Assembly (NCBI GenBank): GCA_001464695.1
Contig: LNDQ01000114.1
Location: 62,001 to 126,000, forward strand
Direction: 5' to 3'
DNA: 64,000 nt
DNA from: Betaproteobacteria bacterium Ga0077523
GTDB taxonomy: Bacteria; Pseudomonadota; Gammaproteobacteria; Burkholderiales; Ga0077523
Shown in pieces: positions 8,540-19,729 of the stretch. Made by a program: the position numbers and the translations under genes. The notes beneath the pieces were generated by a model. That model did not search any database, had not been told where the DNA came from, and saw nothing but the letters and a program-made list of their open reading frames with translations. Every line of letters starts with the position of its first letter. Position 1 is the stretch's first letter.

Positions 8540-8577
8540 TTGTTTTCAGTAGCGTGATTGAACACAAGATATTGTGT
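8530..8577 (+). promoter_or_regulatory. NrdR box pair controlling nrdAB
   Basis: 8562-8577 reads ACACAAGATATTGTGT, matching 15 of 16 positions of the NrdR consensus ACACWATATATWGTGT as I know it. A weaker 10-of-16 match lies at 8530-8545, exactly 32 bp upstream, and overlaps the -10 box. Two boxes about 31-32 bp apart across or just after a promoter is the known architecture for repression by NrdR, the ATP-cone repressor of ribonucleotide reductase genes. nrdR itself is not in the window. Confidence 0.75.
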
Positions 8578-8705
8578 CGCGCTTCCACAGTTGGTGGTGA
8601 GCCGGCAAAGAACGCACAACATGTGGTGCCCGTTTTTCGCGAGCAATTCGCGCATTCACGAATTCGCGGCGGCACCGATCAGAACGGCACAGGGAAGGAA
8701 CAAGA

Positions 8706-11594
<2,889 letters not shown>

Positions 11595-11638
11595 GGCAAC
11601 CGATCGACCACAACACCAACAAAGGGAAACCCGACCCG

Positions 11639-12787
11639 ATGCTCCAATTCGAAGACGCCCTGATGCCCCCGCTGCCCACCCTCGGCCTGCAACCCGCGGT
11701 GCCCAATACCGGCCGTGCGGCACAGGCACCTGTCGTGGCCCCCGCGCCGGCAGCACACGTGGAGCCGTTCAGCCGCGTCCGCGTGGAAGACAAGCGCGTC
11801 ATCAACGGCACGGCCGACGTCAATCAGCTGGTGCCCTTCAAGTACAAATGGGCCTGGGAGAAGTACCTCTCCGGCTGCGCCAACCACTGGATGCCCCAGG
11901 AAGTGAACATGAGCCGGGACATCGCCACGTGGAAGGATCCGCACGGCCTGACCGACGACGAGCGCCTGCTGGTGAAGCGCAATCTCGGCTTCTTCGTGAC
12001 GGCCGACAGCCTGGCCGCGAACAACATCGTGCTCGGTACCTACCGGCACATCACGGCCCCGGAATGCCGCCAGTACCTGCTGCGCCAGGCCTTCGAGGAA
12101 GCGATCCACACCCATGCCTACCAGTACATCGTCGAGAGCCTCGGCCTCGACGAGGGCGAGATCTTCAACGCCTACCATGAGGTCGCGGCTATCCGGGACA
12201 AGGACCAGTTCCTCATTCCGTTCATCGAAACGCTGACCGATCCGGAGTTCGAAACCGGCACGCCGGAGAACGATCGGAAGCTCCTGAAGAGCCTCATCGT
12301 GTTCTCCTGCATCATGGAGGGACTGTTCTTTTACGTCGGTTTTGTACAGATTCTGGCGCTTGGACGGCAGAACAAGATGACCGGCGCGGCCGAGCAATAC
12401 CAGTACATCCTGCGTGACGAGTCGATGCATTGCAGCTTCGGCGTCGACCTCGTGAACACCATCAAGCTCGAGAATCCGCACCTCTGGACCCCCGAGTTCC
12501 GCGAGGAAATCCGGGCCCTGATGCAGACTGGCGTGGAGCTCGAATACCGCTACGCCGAGGACACCATGCCGCGCGGCGTCCTGGGGTTGAACGCCCCCAT
12601 GTTCAAGGAATACCTGCGGTTCGTCGCGAACCGCCGGTGCCAGCAGATCGGCCTCGATCCGCTCTTTCCCGGGGCGTCGAATCCCTTCCCGTGGATGGCC
12701 GAAATGATCGATCTCAAGAAGGAAAAGAACTTCTTCGAGACACGGGTGATCGACTATCAAACCGGAGGTGCATTGAGTTGGGATTGA
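11639..12787 (+). CDS. nrdB: Ribonucleoside-diphosphate reductase class Ia, beta subunit
   Basis: 382-residue di-iron tyrosyl-radical subunit. Likely iron ligands are D123 (FVTADSL), E154 and H157 (EEAIHTHAY), a Glu in SCIMEGLFF, and E/H in RDESMHCSF. The radical tyrosine is Y161, spaced four residues after the His as in E. coli Y122. The C-terminal tail, which docks onto NrdA, is present ([18 protein letters not shown]). The frame opens at 11585, but the ATG at 11639 after AAAGGGAAA gives the expected MLQFED-type start. Ends 125 bp before an intrinsic terminator. Confidence 0.97.
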   Translation: MLQFEDALMPPLPTLGLQPAVPNTGRAAQAPVVAPAPAAHVEPFSRVRVEDKRVINGTADVNQLVPFKYKWAWEKYLSGCANHWMPQEVNMSRDIATWKDPHGLTDDERLLVKRNLGFFVTADSLAANNIVLGTYRHITAPECRQYLLRQAFEEAIHTHAYQYIVESLGLDEGEIFNAYHEVAAIRDKDQFLIPFIETLTDPEFETGTPENDRKLLKSLIVFSCIMEGLFFYVGFVQILALGRQNKMTGAAEQYQYILRDESMHCSFGVDLVNTIKLENPHLWTPEFREEIRALMQTGVELEYRYAEDTMPRGVLGLNAPMFKEYLRFVANRRCQQIGLDPLFPGASNPFPWMAEMIDLKKEKNFFETRVIDYQTGGALSWD

Positions 12788-13137
12788 CCGCATTCGTGGT
12801 CCCCAGACGAGGGGGCGAACCGCGTTGACCATCGACGCCGGACTCGCCCTCGCGCAAGCAACAAGGCCGGTGTTCGCGGATTCGCGCACCGAGCTCGAGC
12901 CGCTCTCCCCCTCGATCCGGTGCTGCGTCTGGCGCGCACGCCGGATCGCTCTTTTGTCTTTCGATTGTGCGATCCGTCGCGGTCTGCGACGCGATCGTTC
13001 TCCCCACTGCACAGGCGTGGCAATGCAACGAGCATGCTTCTTGCGTAGTCGCGTTTTTGCAGTCGTTCGCACAGGGTCAGCCGTAGCGATCAAGTGCGCG
13101 CGAATGCGTAGTTCAACTCTCTGAAGGAGGTATTGAA
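12788..13137. other. Intergenic region nrdB to H1-like gene
   Basis: 350 bp without a convincing gene. It holds the nrdAB terminator (12913-12956), a second short inverted repeat GTCGC...GCGAC near 12973-12990, and the strong ribosome binding site of the next gene (AAGGAGG, 13124-13130). A 99-codon open frame at 12825 has no ribosome binding site and an arginine-rich, unfamiliar translation, so I do not call it. Confidence 0.6.
12913..12956 (+). terminator. Intrinsic terminator of nrdAB
   Basis: Stem CGATCCGG (12913-12920) pairs with CCGGATCG (12941-12948) and is followed by CTCTTTTGTCTTT. Located 125 bp after nrdB. Confidence 0.7.
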
Positions 13138-13707
13138 ATGGCTGTAGCAAAGAAGAAGGCCCCCTCGGCCAAGAAGGCGCCGGCGAAGAAGAAAGCCGCT
13201 GCCAAGAAGCCTGCCGCTAAGAAAGTGGCGAAGAAGCCTGCCGCCAAGAAGGTCGCGGCGAAGAAGAAACCCGCCGCAAAGAAGGTAGCGAAGAAGAAGC
13301 CCGCTGCCAAGAAAGTGGCGAAGAAGAAGCCTGCTGCCAAGAAGGTAGCGGCGAAGAAGAAGCCGGCGGCGAAGAAGAAGCCGGCGGCGAAGAAGGCTGC
13401 AGCGAAGAAGCCCGCGGCGAAGAAGGCCGCGAAGAAGCCCGCTGCGAAGAAGAAGGCGGCGAAGAAGCCCGCTGCGAAGAAGAAGGCTGCGAAGAAGCCT
13501 GCGGCGAAGAAGGCCGCGAAAAAGCCCGCTGCCAAGAAGGCGGCGAAAAAGCCTGCTGCCAAGAAGAAGGCGGCGAAAAAGCCTGCTGCGAAGAAAGCAG
13601 CGGCGAAGCCTGCGTCGGCCCCGGCGGCCTCGTCGGCACCAGCTGCACCGAAGCCCATGTCCGCTCCCGCGGCTTGGCCGTTTCCGGTAGCGGGTAGGCC
13701 GAACTAA
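13138..13707 (+). CDS. Histone H1-like Lys/Ala/Pro-rich DNA-binding protein
   Basis: 189 residues, almost entirely repeats of the KKPAAKKA / KKVAAKK type from residue 5 to about 158. The tail is short, Ala/Pro/Ser-rich and ends VAGRPN. Such proteins (AlgP, HctB or H1-like families) bind DNA non-specifically through the lysines and are proposed to compact the nucleoid or modulate transcription. A strong AAGGAGG seven bases before the ATG suggests high expression. The DNA is built of GCGAAGAAG-type units, so repeat number is likely variable between strains. A 181-codon open frame on the opposite strand is only the shadow of this repeat. Confidence 0.88.
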   Translation: MAVAKKKAPSAKKAPAKKKAAAKKPAAKKVAKKPAAKKVAAKKKPAAKKVAKKKPAAKKVAKKKPAAKKVAAKKKPAAKKKPAAKKAAAKKPAAKKAAKKPAAKKKAAKKPAAKKKAAKKPAAKKAAKKPAAKKAAKKPAAKKKAAKKPAAKKAAAKPASAPAASSAPAAPKPMSAPAAWPFPVAGRPN

Positions 13708-13946
13708 GAGCTTCCCAGATGCCTGCGGGCAGCCCTGCATCCGCGACGGATACCAGCACCTGATCCGCGGGCCTTTGGCTCCGAAGCCGTAACCGCACCG
13801 GACTTTTTCATCCCGGGCGGCGTCAGCAGTGAACTCCTCCGGCCCCTGATGGGGTGTCGGCAGCAGTTCGGTTTTTCCCGTGTCCCCGAACCTTCGTGCC
13901 GTCGGTCGGGGCGTAGTCGTGTCCGGTCGGCGCCGCTACCGGCGCG

Positions 13947-14540
13947 TCAGCAATCCGGTTCGCCGGGTGCGGGCCGCGGTTCGAGCATGAAGGCGAACCG
14001 GGCGGGCAGCTCGTGACTTGCCGCCGGGGCGATCAGCACCCTGCGCGGGCCGTACAGAAGATGCAGGCGTCGCCCCGCGACCCCTGAAGCGAGTTCCGCG
14101 AGGCTCGACTCATCGGCCGGATCGCCGGCGTCGGTCACGAGGAGTTCGGCGAGCGCCGCGAGATCACGGTCGCAGACGACCCCGACGCCGACATCCGTGC
14201 GCAGCACCAGCGCCCCGGCTTCGTCGATCAGCGCCTCGCGTACCTGGGTGGCGGCAACGCCCGTGTGTGTCGTCAGCGCGAGGTCGCCATCGCGGCGCTC
14301 GACCATGTGCACATAGGGCGTGTACTCCAACCGTACGTACACGCGCTGGGGGCCGTTCTGGAAGTACCAGCGGCCCTCGAGATCCGACTCGTAGTTGCGG
14401 TTGATGAAGGCGCTCACGAGGGGATTCGCGATGCGTTCACCCTTGATGAGCCACTGTCCGCGGCGATCGAGCCCCAGCCACCCGTAGACGGAAGGCACAT
14501 TCGGCCACTTGGCCAGCGCTCTCAGAACTGTCTCATCCAT
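13947..14540 (-). CDS. Conserved protein of unknown function (DUF2946-type, tentative)
   Basis: 197 residues, soluble, no signal peptide. The N-terminal half contains KWPNVPSVYGWLGLDRRGQW, FINRNYESD and WYFQNGPQRVYVRLEYTP, which I recall from a betaproteobacterial family of unknown function; the DUF number is uncertain. The frame is open from 14618, but the ATG at 14540 (MDETVLRALAKWPNVP) matches the family start. It is divergent from the GST gene. No catalytic motif is evident. Confidence 0.75.
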   Translation of the reverse strand: MDETVLRALAKWPNVPSVYGWLGLDRRGQWLIKGERIANPLVSAFINRNYESDLEGRWYFQNGPQRVYVRLEYTPYVHMVERRDGDLALTTHTGVAATQVREALIDEAGALVLRTDVGVGVVCDRDLAALAELLVTDAGDPADESSLAELASGVAGRRLHLLYGPRRVLIAPAASHELPARFAFMLEPRPAPGEPDC

Positions 14541-14611
14541 GCCTGGGAGTATAGGAGCAAGGCATCGGTCGGCGTGTACACTCGCTCGCTGTCGATCAAC
14601 GGAGGCACTGC

Positions 14612-15259
14612 ATGGCACTCACCTTCTACTATGGCTCGGGTTCGCCGTACGCTTGGCGGGTGTGGCTGTCCCTGGAGTTCAAGGGTGTCCCGTACGAGCA
14701 GAAAATGATGTCGTTCTCCGCCGGCGATCTGCGCACGCCCGAGTACATGGCGATCAACCCGCGACGCAAGGTACCGGCCATCGTGGACGACGGCTTCGCG
14801 CTCTACGAATCCCAGGCGATCGTCGAATATCTCGACGAGCGCTTCCCGGATGCGCCGCGCCTGTTTCCGGGCGATGTCCGGCGTCGGGCCCTGATCCGCC
14901 GCATGGTGCAGGAAGGCGATCAGTACTTAGGAAGCGCCATGGATCCGCTGCTCGAACAGATCCTGTTCAGTCCGAAAGAGAAATGGGACGAGGCCCTCAT
15001 CGCCGCGGCGCGCACGCGTTTCGGCAAGGAAGTGGCGCGCTGGGAGAACATCTTCCTCGGCGAGTGGCTCTCCGGCGATAGCCCCACGGCGGCCGACTTC
15101 GTCCTCTACCCGCACATCGCGCTCGCGCTGCGTATGGAGAAGAAGAAGCCGGATATCGATATACGCGGGCTCATCGGGCCGAAGTTCGCAGCCTGGATGC
15201 AAAGGGTCGAGGCACTGCCGTATCTCGAAAAGACGATACCGCCGCACTGGAGAGCGTGA
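14612..15259 (+). CDS. Glutathione S-transferase family protein
   Basis: 215 residues. N-terminal thioredoxin-like domain (LTFYYGSGSPYAWRVWLSLEF; RRKVPAIVDD with the cis-Pro; YESQAIVEYLDERFP for the glutathione gamma-Glu contact). Helical C-terminal domain from about residue 90, including the conserved TAADFVLYP N-capping/Asp element. Cytoplasmic glutathione conjugation or a related role; the substrate cannot be inferred. ATG at 14612 after GGAGGC. Monocistronic as far as can be seen, with a convergent small gene downstream. Confidence 0.92.
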   Translation: MALTFYYGSGSPYAWRVWLSLEFKGVPYEQKMMSFSAGDLRTPEYMAINPRRKVPAIVDDGFALYESQAIVEYLDERFPDAPRLFPGDVRRRALIRRMVQEGDQYLGSAMDPLLEQILFSPKEKWDEALIAAARTRFGKEVARWENIFLGEWLSGDSPTAADFVLYPHIALALRMEKKKPDIDIRGLIGPKFAAWMQRVEALPYLEKTIPPHWRA

Positions 15260-15274
15260 AGCGTGCAGCGCTGA

Positions 15275-15595
15275 CTACGTCTTGGCGGTAACGCGGCCGC
15301 TGAGGGCAGCTCCGCCAGCGGCAATGGCGAGCAGGCGATCGATGTTGGGATGCTTGCCGGGATTGCGCCGCGCGTCCTCGGTGTGCTCGGCATACAGGTC
15401 AAGTCCCGCTTTCGCCGCGGCAGCATCGATACGTCCGTGCTCGCGCAAGAGATGGTGATAGACGGCCAGGGATCCGGCTTGTCCCGGTTTGTTCTCGAGC
15501 GTGGCGGCCAGCGTGCCGATGGCATCGATAAGGTCGATGCGCTCGACCCCGGCGACGGAGGGTAGGGACTTCAGGACTTCAGCGAAGGACGTCAT
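15275..15595 (-). CDS. Small conserved protein (DUF2322-like, tentative)
   Basis: 106 residues with no signal peptide or membrane segment. The C-terminal half has GSLAVYHHLLREHGRID, AAKAGLDLYAEHTEDAR and NPGKHPNIDRLLAI, which resembles a betaproteobacterial family I recall as DUF2322. Convergent with the GST gene (15 bp apart) and divergent from otnK. No known activity. Confidence 0.7.
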   Translation of the reverse strand: MTSFAEVLKSLPSVAGVERIDLIDAIGTLAATLENKPGQAGSLAVYHHLLREHGRIDAAAAKAGLDLYAEHTEDARRNPGKHPNIDRLLAIAAGGAALSGRVTAKT

Positions 15596-15700
15596 CGGAT
15601 CGCGCTCCGGGATTGGTTACCATACGAAGCACAATCCTAACAGCGGGTCACGAGGGGACGCGATGAACGATCACAGATCAGATGCGAGCGGGGCGACGCG

Positions 15701-16966
15701 ATGAGCGTGCTGCTCGGATGCATCGCCGACGATTTCACCGGCGCCACCGATCTCGCGAACACGCTGGTGAAGGCCGGCATGCGCGCGGTGCAACTGCTCG
15801 GCGTACCGCGCGCGGACCTGGCGGTGCCGGATGCCGATGCCGTGATCGTGGCGCTCAAATCGCGGAGCAATCCGGCGTCCGAAGCGGTGTCGATGTCGCT
15901 GTCCGCACTCGACTGGTTGCGGCGTGCGGGTGCACGGCAGATCTATTTCAAATACTGCTCCACCTTCGACTCCACGGACCAGGGCAACATCGGACCCGTG
16001 GCGGACGTGCTGTGCGATGCGCTCGGTACCGGCTTCACGGTGGCGAATCCCGCGTTTCCCACCAACAAGCGCACCGTCTACCAGGGCTATCTGTTCGTGG
16101 GCGATGTCCTGCTGTCCGAATCGGGCATGCGTCATCATCCGCTGACCCCCATGACCGATCCGTCGCTGGTGCGCGTGCTGCAGCGGCAGACGAAGCACAA
16201 GGTCGGTCTGGTTCCATACACGACCATCGTGCAGGGAGTCGGTGCGATCCGTACGCACTTCGAGCGCCTGCGCAGCGAGGGTGTGCGGCACGCGATTCTG
16301 GATGCGATCACCGACGAGCATCTGATCGCACTCGGTGAGGCCTGCGCCGACATGCCACTCGTGACCGGTGGGTCCGGCATGGCCATGGGGCTGCCCGCCA
16401 ACTTCGTGAAGCAGGGGCTGCTTGCGCGCGGCCAGCAATCACGGCTGCCGGCGATCGACGGGCCGGCGGTGGTGATTTCAGGCAGTTGCTCTACCGCGAC
16501 GCAGGCCCAGGTCGCGCAGATGAAGCAGACGCACGCTGCATTCGAGATCGATCCGGTCGCCGTTGCTTCGGGCCGGGATGCGGCGGCGGAAGCGCTCGCG
16601 TGGGCCGCTCCGAAACTCGGTCAGGAGCCGATCCTGATCTATTCCACGGCCTCGCCCGAGGCGGTGAGTGCGGTGCAGTCCAGGCTCGGCCGCGAACACG
16701 CCGGGGCAATGGTCGAAGCCACGCTCTCTCAGATCGCGAAGGGGCTCGTGACGCGCGGGGCGCGGCGCATCGTGGTGGCCGGAGGAGAAACCTCCGGAGC
16801 GGTGGTCAGCGCGCTCGGCGTGGAAGGGCTGCAGATCGGTGCCGAGATCGATCCGGGAGTCCCATGGACTGCGAGCCTGGGCGAACCACGATTGGCACTG
16901 GCACTCAAGTCGGGCAATTTCGGCACGACGGATTTCTTTCTCAAAGCGTTCGCAAAATACGGCTGA
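15701..16966 (+). CDS. otnK: 3-oxo-tetronate kinase
   Basis: 421 residues of the four-carbon acid sugar kinase family. N-terminal LGCIADDFTGATDLANTL carries the substrate-binding Asp pair; FKYCSTFDSTDQGNIGPV, AFPTNKRTVYQG and the C-terminal nucleotide-binding VVAGGETSGAVV follow. OtnK phosphorylates 3-oxo-tetronate, from L-threonate or D-erythronate oxidation, to the 4-phosphate. otnC follows 5 bp later. A 13-codon open frame (15663-15704) ends across the otnK start in an ATGA overlap and might couple translation. Confidence 0.9.
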   Translation: MSVLLGCIADDFTGATDLANTLVKAGMRAVQLLGVPRADLAVPDADAVIVALKSRSNPASEAVSMSLSALDWLRRAGARQIYFKYCSTFDSTDQGNIGPVADVLCDALGTGFTVANPAFPTNKRTVYQGYLFVGDVLLSESGMRHHPLTPMTDPSLVRVLQRQTKHKVGLVPYTTIVQGVGAIRTHFERLRSEGVRHAILDAITDEHLIALGEACADMPLVTGGSGMAMGLPANFVKQGLLARGQQSRLPAIDGPAVVISGSCSTATQAQVAQMKQTHAAFEIDPVAVASGRDAAAEALAWAAPKLGQEPILIYSTASPEAVSAVQSRLGREHAGAMVEATLSQIAKGLVTRGARRIVVAGGETSGAVVSALGVEGLQIGAEIDPGVPWTASLGEPRLALALKSGNFGTTDFFLKAFAKYG

Positions 16967-16971
16967 ACGCC

Positions 16972-17604
16972 ATGAACGAATCGAAACTCCGCGAACAGAT
17001 GGTGGAACTAGGCCGCTCGTTGTATGACCGCGGCCTCACGCCGGGCTCATCAGGCAATTTCTCGGCGAAGCTCGACGACGGCTTCCTGGTGACGCCCACC
17101 AATTCCTGCCTCGGTCGCCTCGATCCGGCACGCATCACCAAGCTCGACCTCCAGGGCAATGTCGTGGCGGGCGACAAGCCCTCCAAGGAGGCGTTCCTGC
17201 ACCTGTCCATGTACGGGGAGCGGCCGAACGCGGGGGCAGTGGTGCACCTGCATTCCACGCACTCGGTGGCAGTGTCGGTGATCGACGGGCTGGATCCGGC
17301 AGCGCCGATCCCCCCCATCACCGCGTACTACGTCATGCGGGTGGGCAAGCTCGTCCTGCTGCCCTATTTCCCGCCCGGCGACCCGACGCTGGCCAACGCC
17401 GTGCGCGAAGTGGCCGGGAAGCACCACGCGGTGCTGCTGGCGAATCACGGGCCCGTGGTGGCGGGCTCGGACCTCGAGACGGCCGTCTACGCCACCGAGG
17501 AGCTGGAGGAGACCGCGAAGCTCTTCCTGCTGCTGCGCAGCGAGAAGGTGCGCCTGCTGACCGGCGAGCAGGTGGCGGAACTGGGCCGGCGCTACCCTAC
17601 GTAG
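16972..17604 (+). CDS. otnC: 3-oxo-tetronate 4-phosphate decarboxylase
   Basis: 210-residue class II aldolase/adducin-fold enzyme that decarboxylates 3-oxo-tetronate 4-phosphate toward dihydroxyacetone phosphate. Zinc-site residues are in VHLHSTHSVAVS (HLH) and LLANHGPVVAG, and substrate-phosphate residues in TPGSSGNFSAK. ATG at 16972, 5 bp after otnK. The dehydrogenase (LtnD) and isomerase (OtnI) that usually complete the pathway are not in the window. The gene is followed by a repeat that can also act as a hairpin. Confidence 0.9.
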   Translation: MNESKLREQMVELGRSLYDRGLTPGSSGNFSAKLDDGFLVTPTNSCLGRLDPARITKLDLQGNVVAGDKPSKEAFLHLSMYGERPNAGAVVHLHSTHSVAVSVIDGLDPAAPIPPITAYYVMRVGKLVLLPYFPPGDPTLANAVREVAGKHHAVLLANHGPVVAGSDLETAVYATEELEETAKLFLLLRSEKVRLLTGEQVAELGRRYPT

Positions 17605-17648
17605 GGCCTGGAGATCGACTCGATCGTGTTACTCCACTTACCTGTCGA

Positions 17649-17785
17649 GTTGGGGAAGGTTAGATGGGGGCAAGTGCTTCTGCGATCGCTGCTTGCCCCC
17701 ACCCTGGCCCTCCCCCGGCAAAGCCGGGGGAGGGAATGTACGGCTCCTTCCCCCGCGAAGGCGGGGGAAGGTTGGGATGGGGCGC
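17649..17785. repeat. Paired-hairpin intergenic repeat, copy 2 plus a 3' fragment
   Basis: 17695-17785 is a full second copy of the element at 6838-6928. Its hairpins are CCTCCCCCGGC-AAA-GCCGGGGGAGG and CTTCCCCCGC..GCGGGGGAAGG with the linker AATGTACGGCT. Bases that differ from copy 1 inside the stems change on both sides. Just upstream (17649-17673) is a fragment matching only the 3' end of the element. Its GGGGGCAAG pairs perfectly with CTTGCCCCC at the start of copy 2, making an additional stem after otnC. Confidence 0.85.
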
Positions 17786-17833
17786 TCCTCGGGAGCGGAT
17801 ACGGCCGGCCGCTCAAGCGGCCGTCAAGCCGCA

Positions 17834-18121
17834 TCAATCGTTGGCGGAATCGACCCAGCGACGCTTGGGTCCGCCGTATTCCTGGATGTCGGCGCTGCCG
17901 GCATCGAGGGTGTCTTCATCCTCGGCATCCACGCGGATCTCGTAGTCGACGATCTCGCGCAGCAGGGCTTCGGCACGCAACGCGGCCTCGGTACTGCGCG
18001 CCGAGCGCATGGTGCGGGCGAGGAGTGCTTTCGCTTCGCGGTAATCGCGATCGGAGTGGATCGCTCGAGCCAGACGTGAACGCATCGGGGCACGCGGTTG
18101 TTGGACGACCTGGGTTTCCAT
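17834..18121 (-). CDS. Small acidic-tailed protein of unknown function
   Basis: 95 residues starting METQVVQQPRAPMRSRLARA, with a basic helical middle (RDYREAKALLARTMRSARST) and an acidic C-terminal part (EIRVDAEDEDTLDAGSADI). The ATG at 18121 is preceded by GGGAGGT at good spacing, which supports it as a real gene. No signal peptide or transmembrane segment. Same strand as the MATE gene, 87 bp downstream of it. I do not recognise a family. Confidence 0.65.
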   Translation of the reverse strand: METQVVQQPRAPMRSRLARAIHSDRDYREAKALLARTMRSARSTEAALRAEALLREIVDYEIRVDAEDEDTLDAGSADIQEYGGPKRRWVDSAND

Positions 18122-18208
18122 CTTCGACCTCCCTTCAGTGTTTCGAGTCTCCGCCTGCACCAACGCAAGCGAAATGCCACGTGCGCAAATGGTCCATTCG
18201 GTGACGCC

Positions 18209-19639
18209 CTACGTCAGTTTGATATGTTGCCACGCTCCGGAGCGCCAGCGCAGCCCCATCATCACGCCGAGGGCAACGATGTACAGCAACGCAGCCACCC
18301 AACCGCCCGCGGCACCCCATCCGAATTGCGGCAGAAACTCGACCCAACCTTCACCCCGCGCGAAAGAGAACATGTGCGCCAGCGGCACGAAAACCCCCCA
18401 CGCCAGGACCATCAGGTAACGGGTGGGGACCCTCACGTCGCCGGCACCGCGCAGGCAGAACGCACTGGCCAGGTTGATTCCATCGAACAGCTGATAGGCG
18501 CCGCCGATCCAGACGAGATTGAGCCCCAGTTCGATGACAGCCGTTGCATTCGGGTCGCCGGCGTCGATGAAGAATGGCACCAGCCAGGGTCCGGTGAGGC
18601 CGATCAGCACGCCCACCGCGCCCATGTAGGCCGTGACCAGTGCGATCGAGGTGTTGCCGAGCCGCGCAGCCCAGGGTTTGTCGCCTGCGCCGATGGACTG
18701 GCCGACCAGGGTCGTCCCGGCCATGGCGATCCCGATGGCAGGCATGTAGGCAAGCGAGGTGAGCATCATGACGATCTGTGTCGCCGCACCCTCCACGGCG
18801 CCGAGCCGGACCTGCATGAGTTGGAACAGCGAGATCGCGACCAGGTCCACGGCAGGAAAAAGTCCCGTCGGGATGCCGAGCGCGAACACGCGCCTCAGAC
18901 CTTTTCGGCTGGGGCGCCAGGCGAGCCGAGTCCGGTAGGGGTCCTGCAGCGAGCGCGACAGGAACAGGATTGCGGCGAGTCCGGTACCGGCAGCCACTGA
19001 CAGGGTCGTTGCCCAGCCTGACCCGGCGATGCCCATCCCGAATCGGAAGATCAGGACCTCGTTCAGGACAGCGTTCAACACACCCACTGCGAGCATGACG
19101 AAGAAGGTCACCCGGGTGCGGCCGATGCCGTTGAAGAACCCCGAGAGCGCCCAGAGCGCCACGGCCAGCGGACCGCCGAGCAGGCGCGGCATCCAGTAGT
19201 CCACGGCGTTCGCCTGGACGTCGGGTGGCAGACCGAAGGGGGCGAACAGCCATGGGCCGGAGAACGCGACAGCGACGAACAACGGTGTCGTCAGCGCCGC
19301 GGCCCAAAGTCCGAGCCAGACGCCCCGGGATGCACGCAGGCTCGAGCGCGCGCCATATGCCTGCGCGACGAGCGTCTGCACGCACAGGCCCACGCCACCG
19401 AGCGCCAAGAGGAACACGATCGCGAGGAAGTGCGTGGCACCCATCGCCGCCATGGCCTCGGTCGAGATGCGGCCGATGAACCACGTGTCGGTCAGGTTGA
19501 GGATCAGTTGCACCGCGCTGTTAAGCATCAGCGGCAACGCGAGGCCGGCCACGGCATTCAGGTCGACATGACGGTGGCCGTGGGCGTCGATGCGCACGGC
19601 CGGAACGCGCGACGGGCGGGAAGCGGGGGAGGCGGACAT
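18209..19639 (-). CDS. MATE family efflux transporter
   Basis: 476-residue inner-membrane protein with about 12 hydrophobic helices in two pseudo-symmetric halves. MATE-type elements include GLALPLMLNSAVQLILNLTDTWFIG at helix 1 and LVAQAYGA near helix 3. A second-half equivalent, GIAMAGTTLVGQSIGAGD, is also visible. It exports cationic compounds by H+ or Na+ antiport; the substrate is unknown. The N-terminal 25 residues are polar and may not all be translated. Confidence 0.9.
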   Translation of the reverse strand: MSASPASRPSRVPAVRIDAHGHRHVDLNAVAGLALPLMLNSAVQLILNLTDTWFIGRISTEAMAAMGATHFLAIVFLLALGGVGLCVQTLVAQAYGARSSLRASRGVWLGLWAAALTTPLFVAVAFSGPWLFAPFGLPPDVQANAVDYWMPRLLGGPLAVALWALSGFFNGIGRTRVTFFVMLAVGVLNAVLNEVLIFRFGMGIAGSGWATTLSVAAGTGLAAILFLSRSLQDPYRTRLAWRPSRKGLRRVFALGIPTGLFPAVDLVAISLFQLMQVRLGAVEGAATQIVMMLTSLAYMPAIGIAMAGTTLVGQSIGAGDKPWAARLGNTSIALVTAYMGAVGVLIGLTGPWLVPFFIDAGDPNATAVIELGLNLVWIGGAYQLFDGINLASAFCLRGAGDVRVPTRYLMVLAWGVFVPLAHMFSFARGEGWVEFLPQFGWGAAGGWVAALLYIVALGVMMGLRWRSGAWQHIKLT

Positions 19640-19729
19640 GGTCCGAACGGCGCGCGCTGTCGTGACGCGTACGGTGCGCTACGATGCGGGGCGGAAAAAG
19701 TGAGCCGCGGAGGGTAGCGGAGGCCATCC

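Noticed and set aside
12825-13124. 99-codon open frame between nrdB and the H1-like gene
   Set aside because: No ribosome binding site, runs through the nrd terminator, and the translation is unlike any protein I know.
13113-13658. 181-codon Ala/Phe-rich antisense frame opposite the H1-like gene
   Set aside because: It is a mirror of the AAG/GCG repeats; the sense strand has the AAGGAGG site and a sensible protein.
13138-13707. KKPAAK-coding repeats as a CRISPR or satellite array
   Set aside because: Units are short, contiguous, in frame and lack spacers; they encode the H1-like protein.
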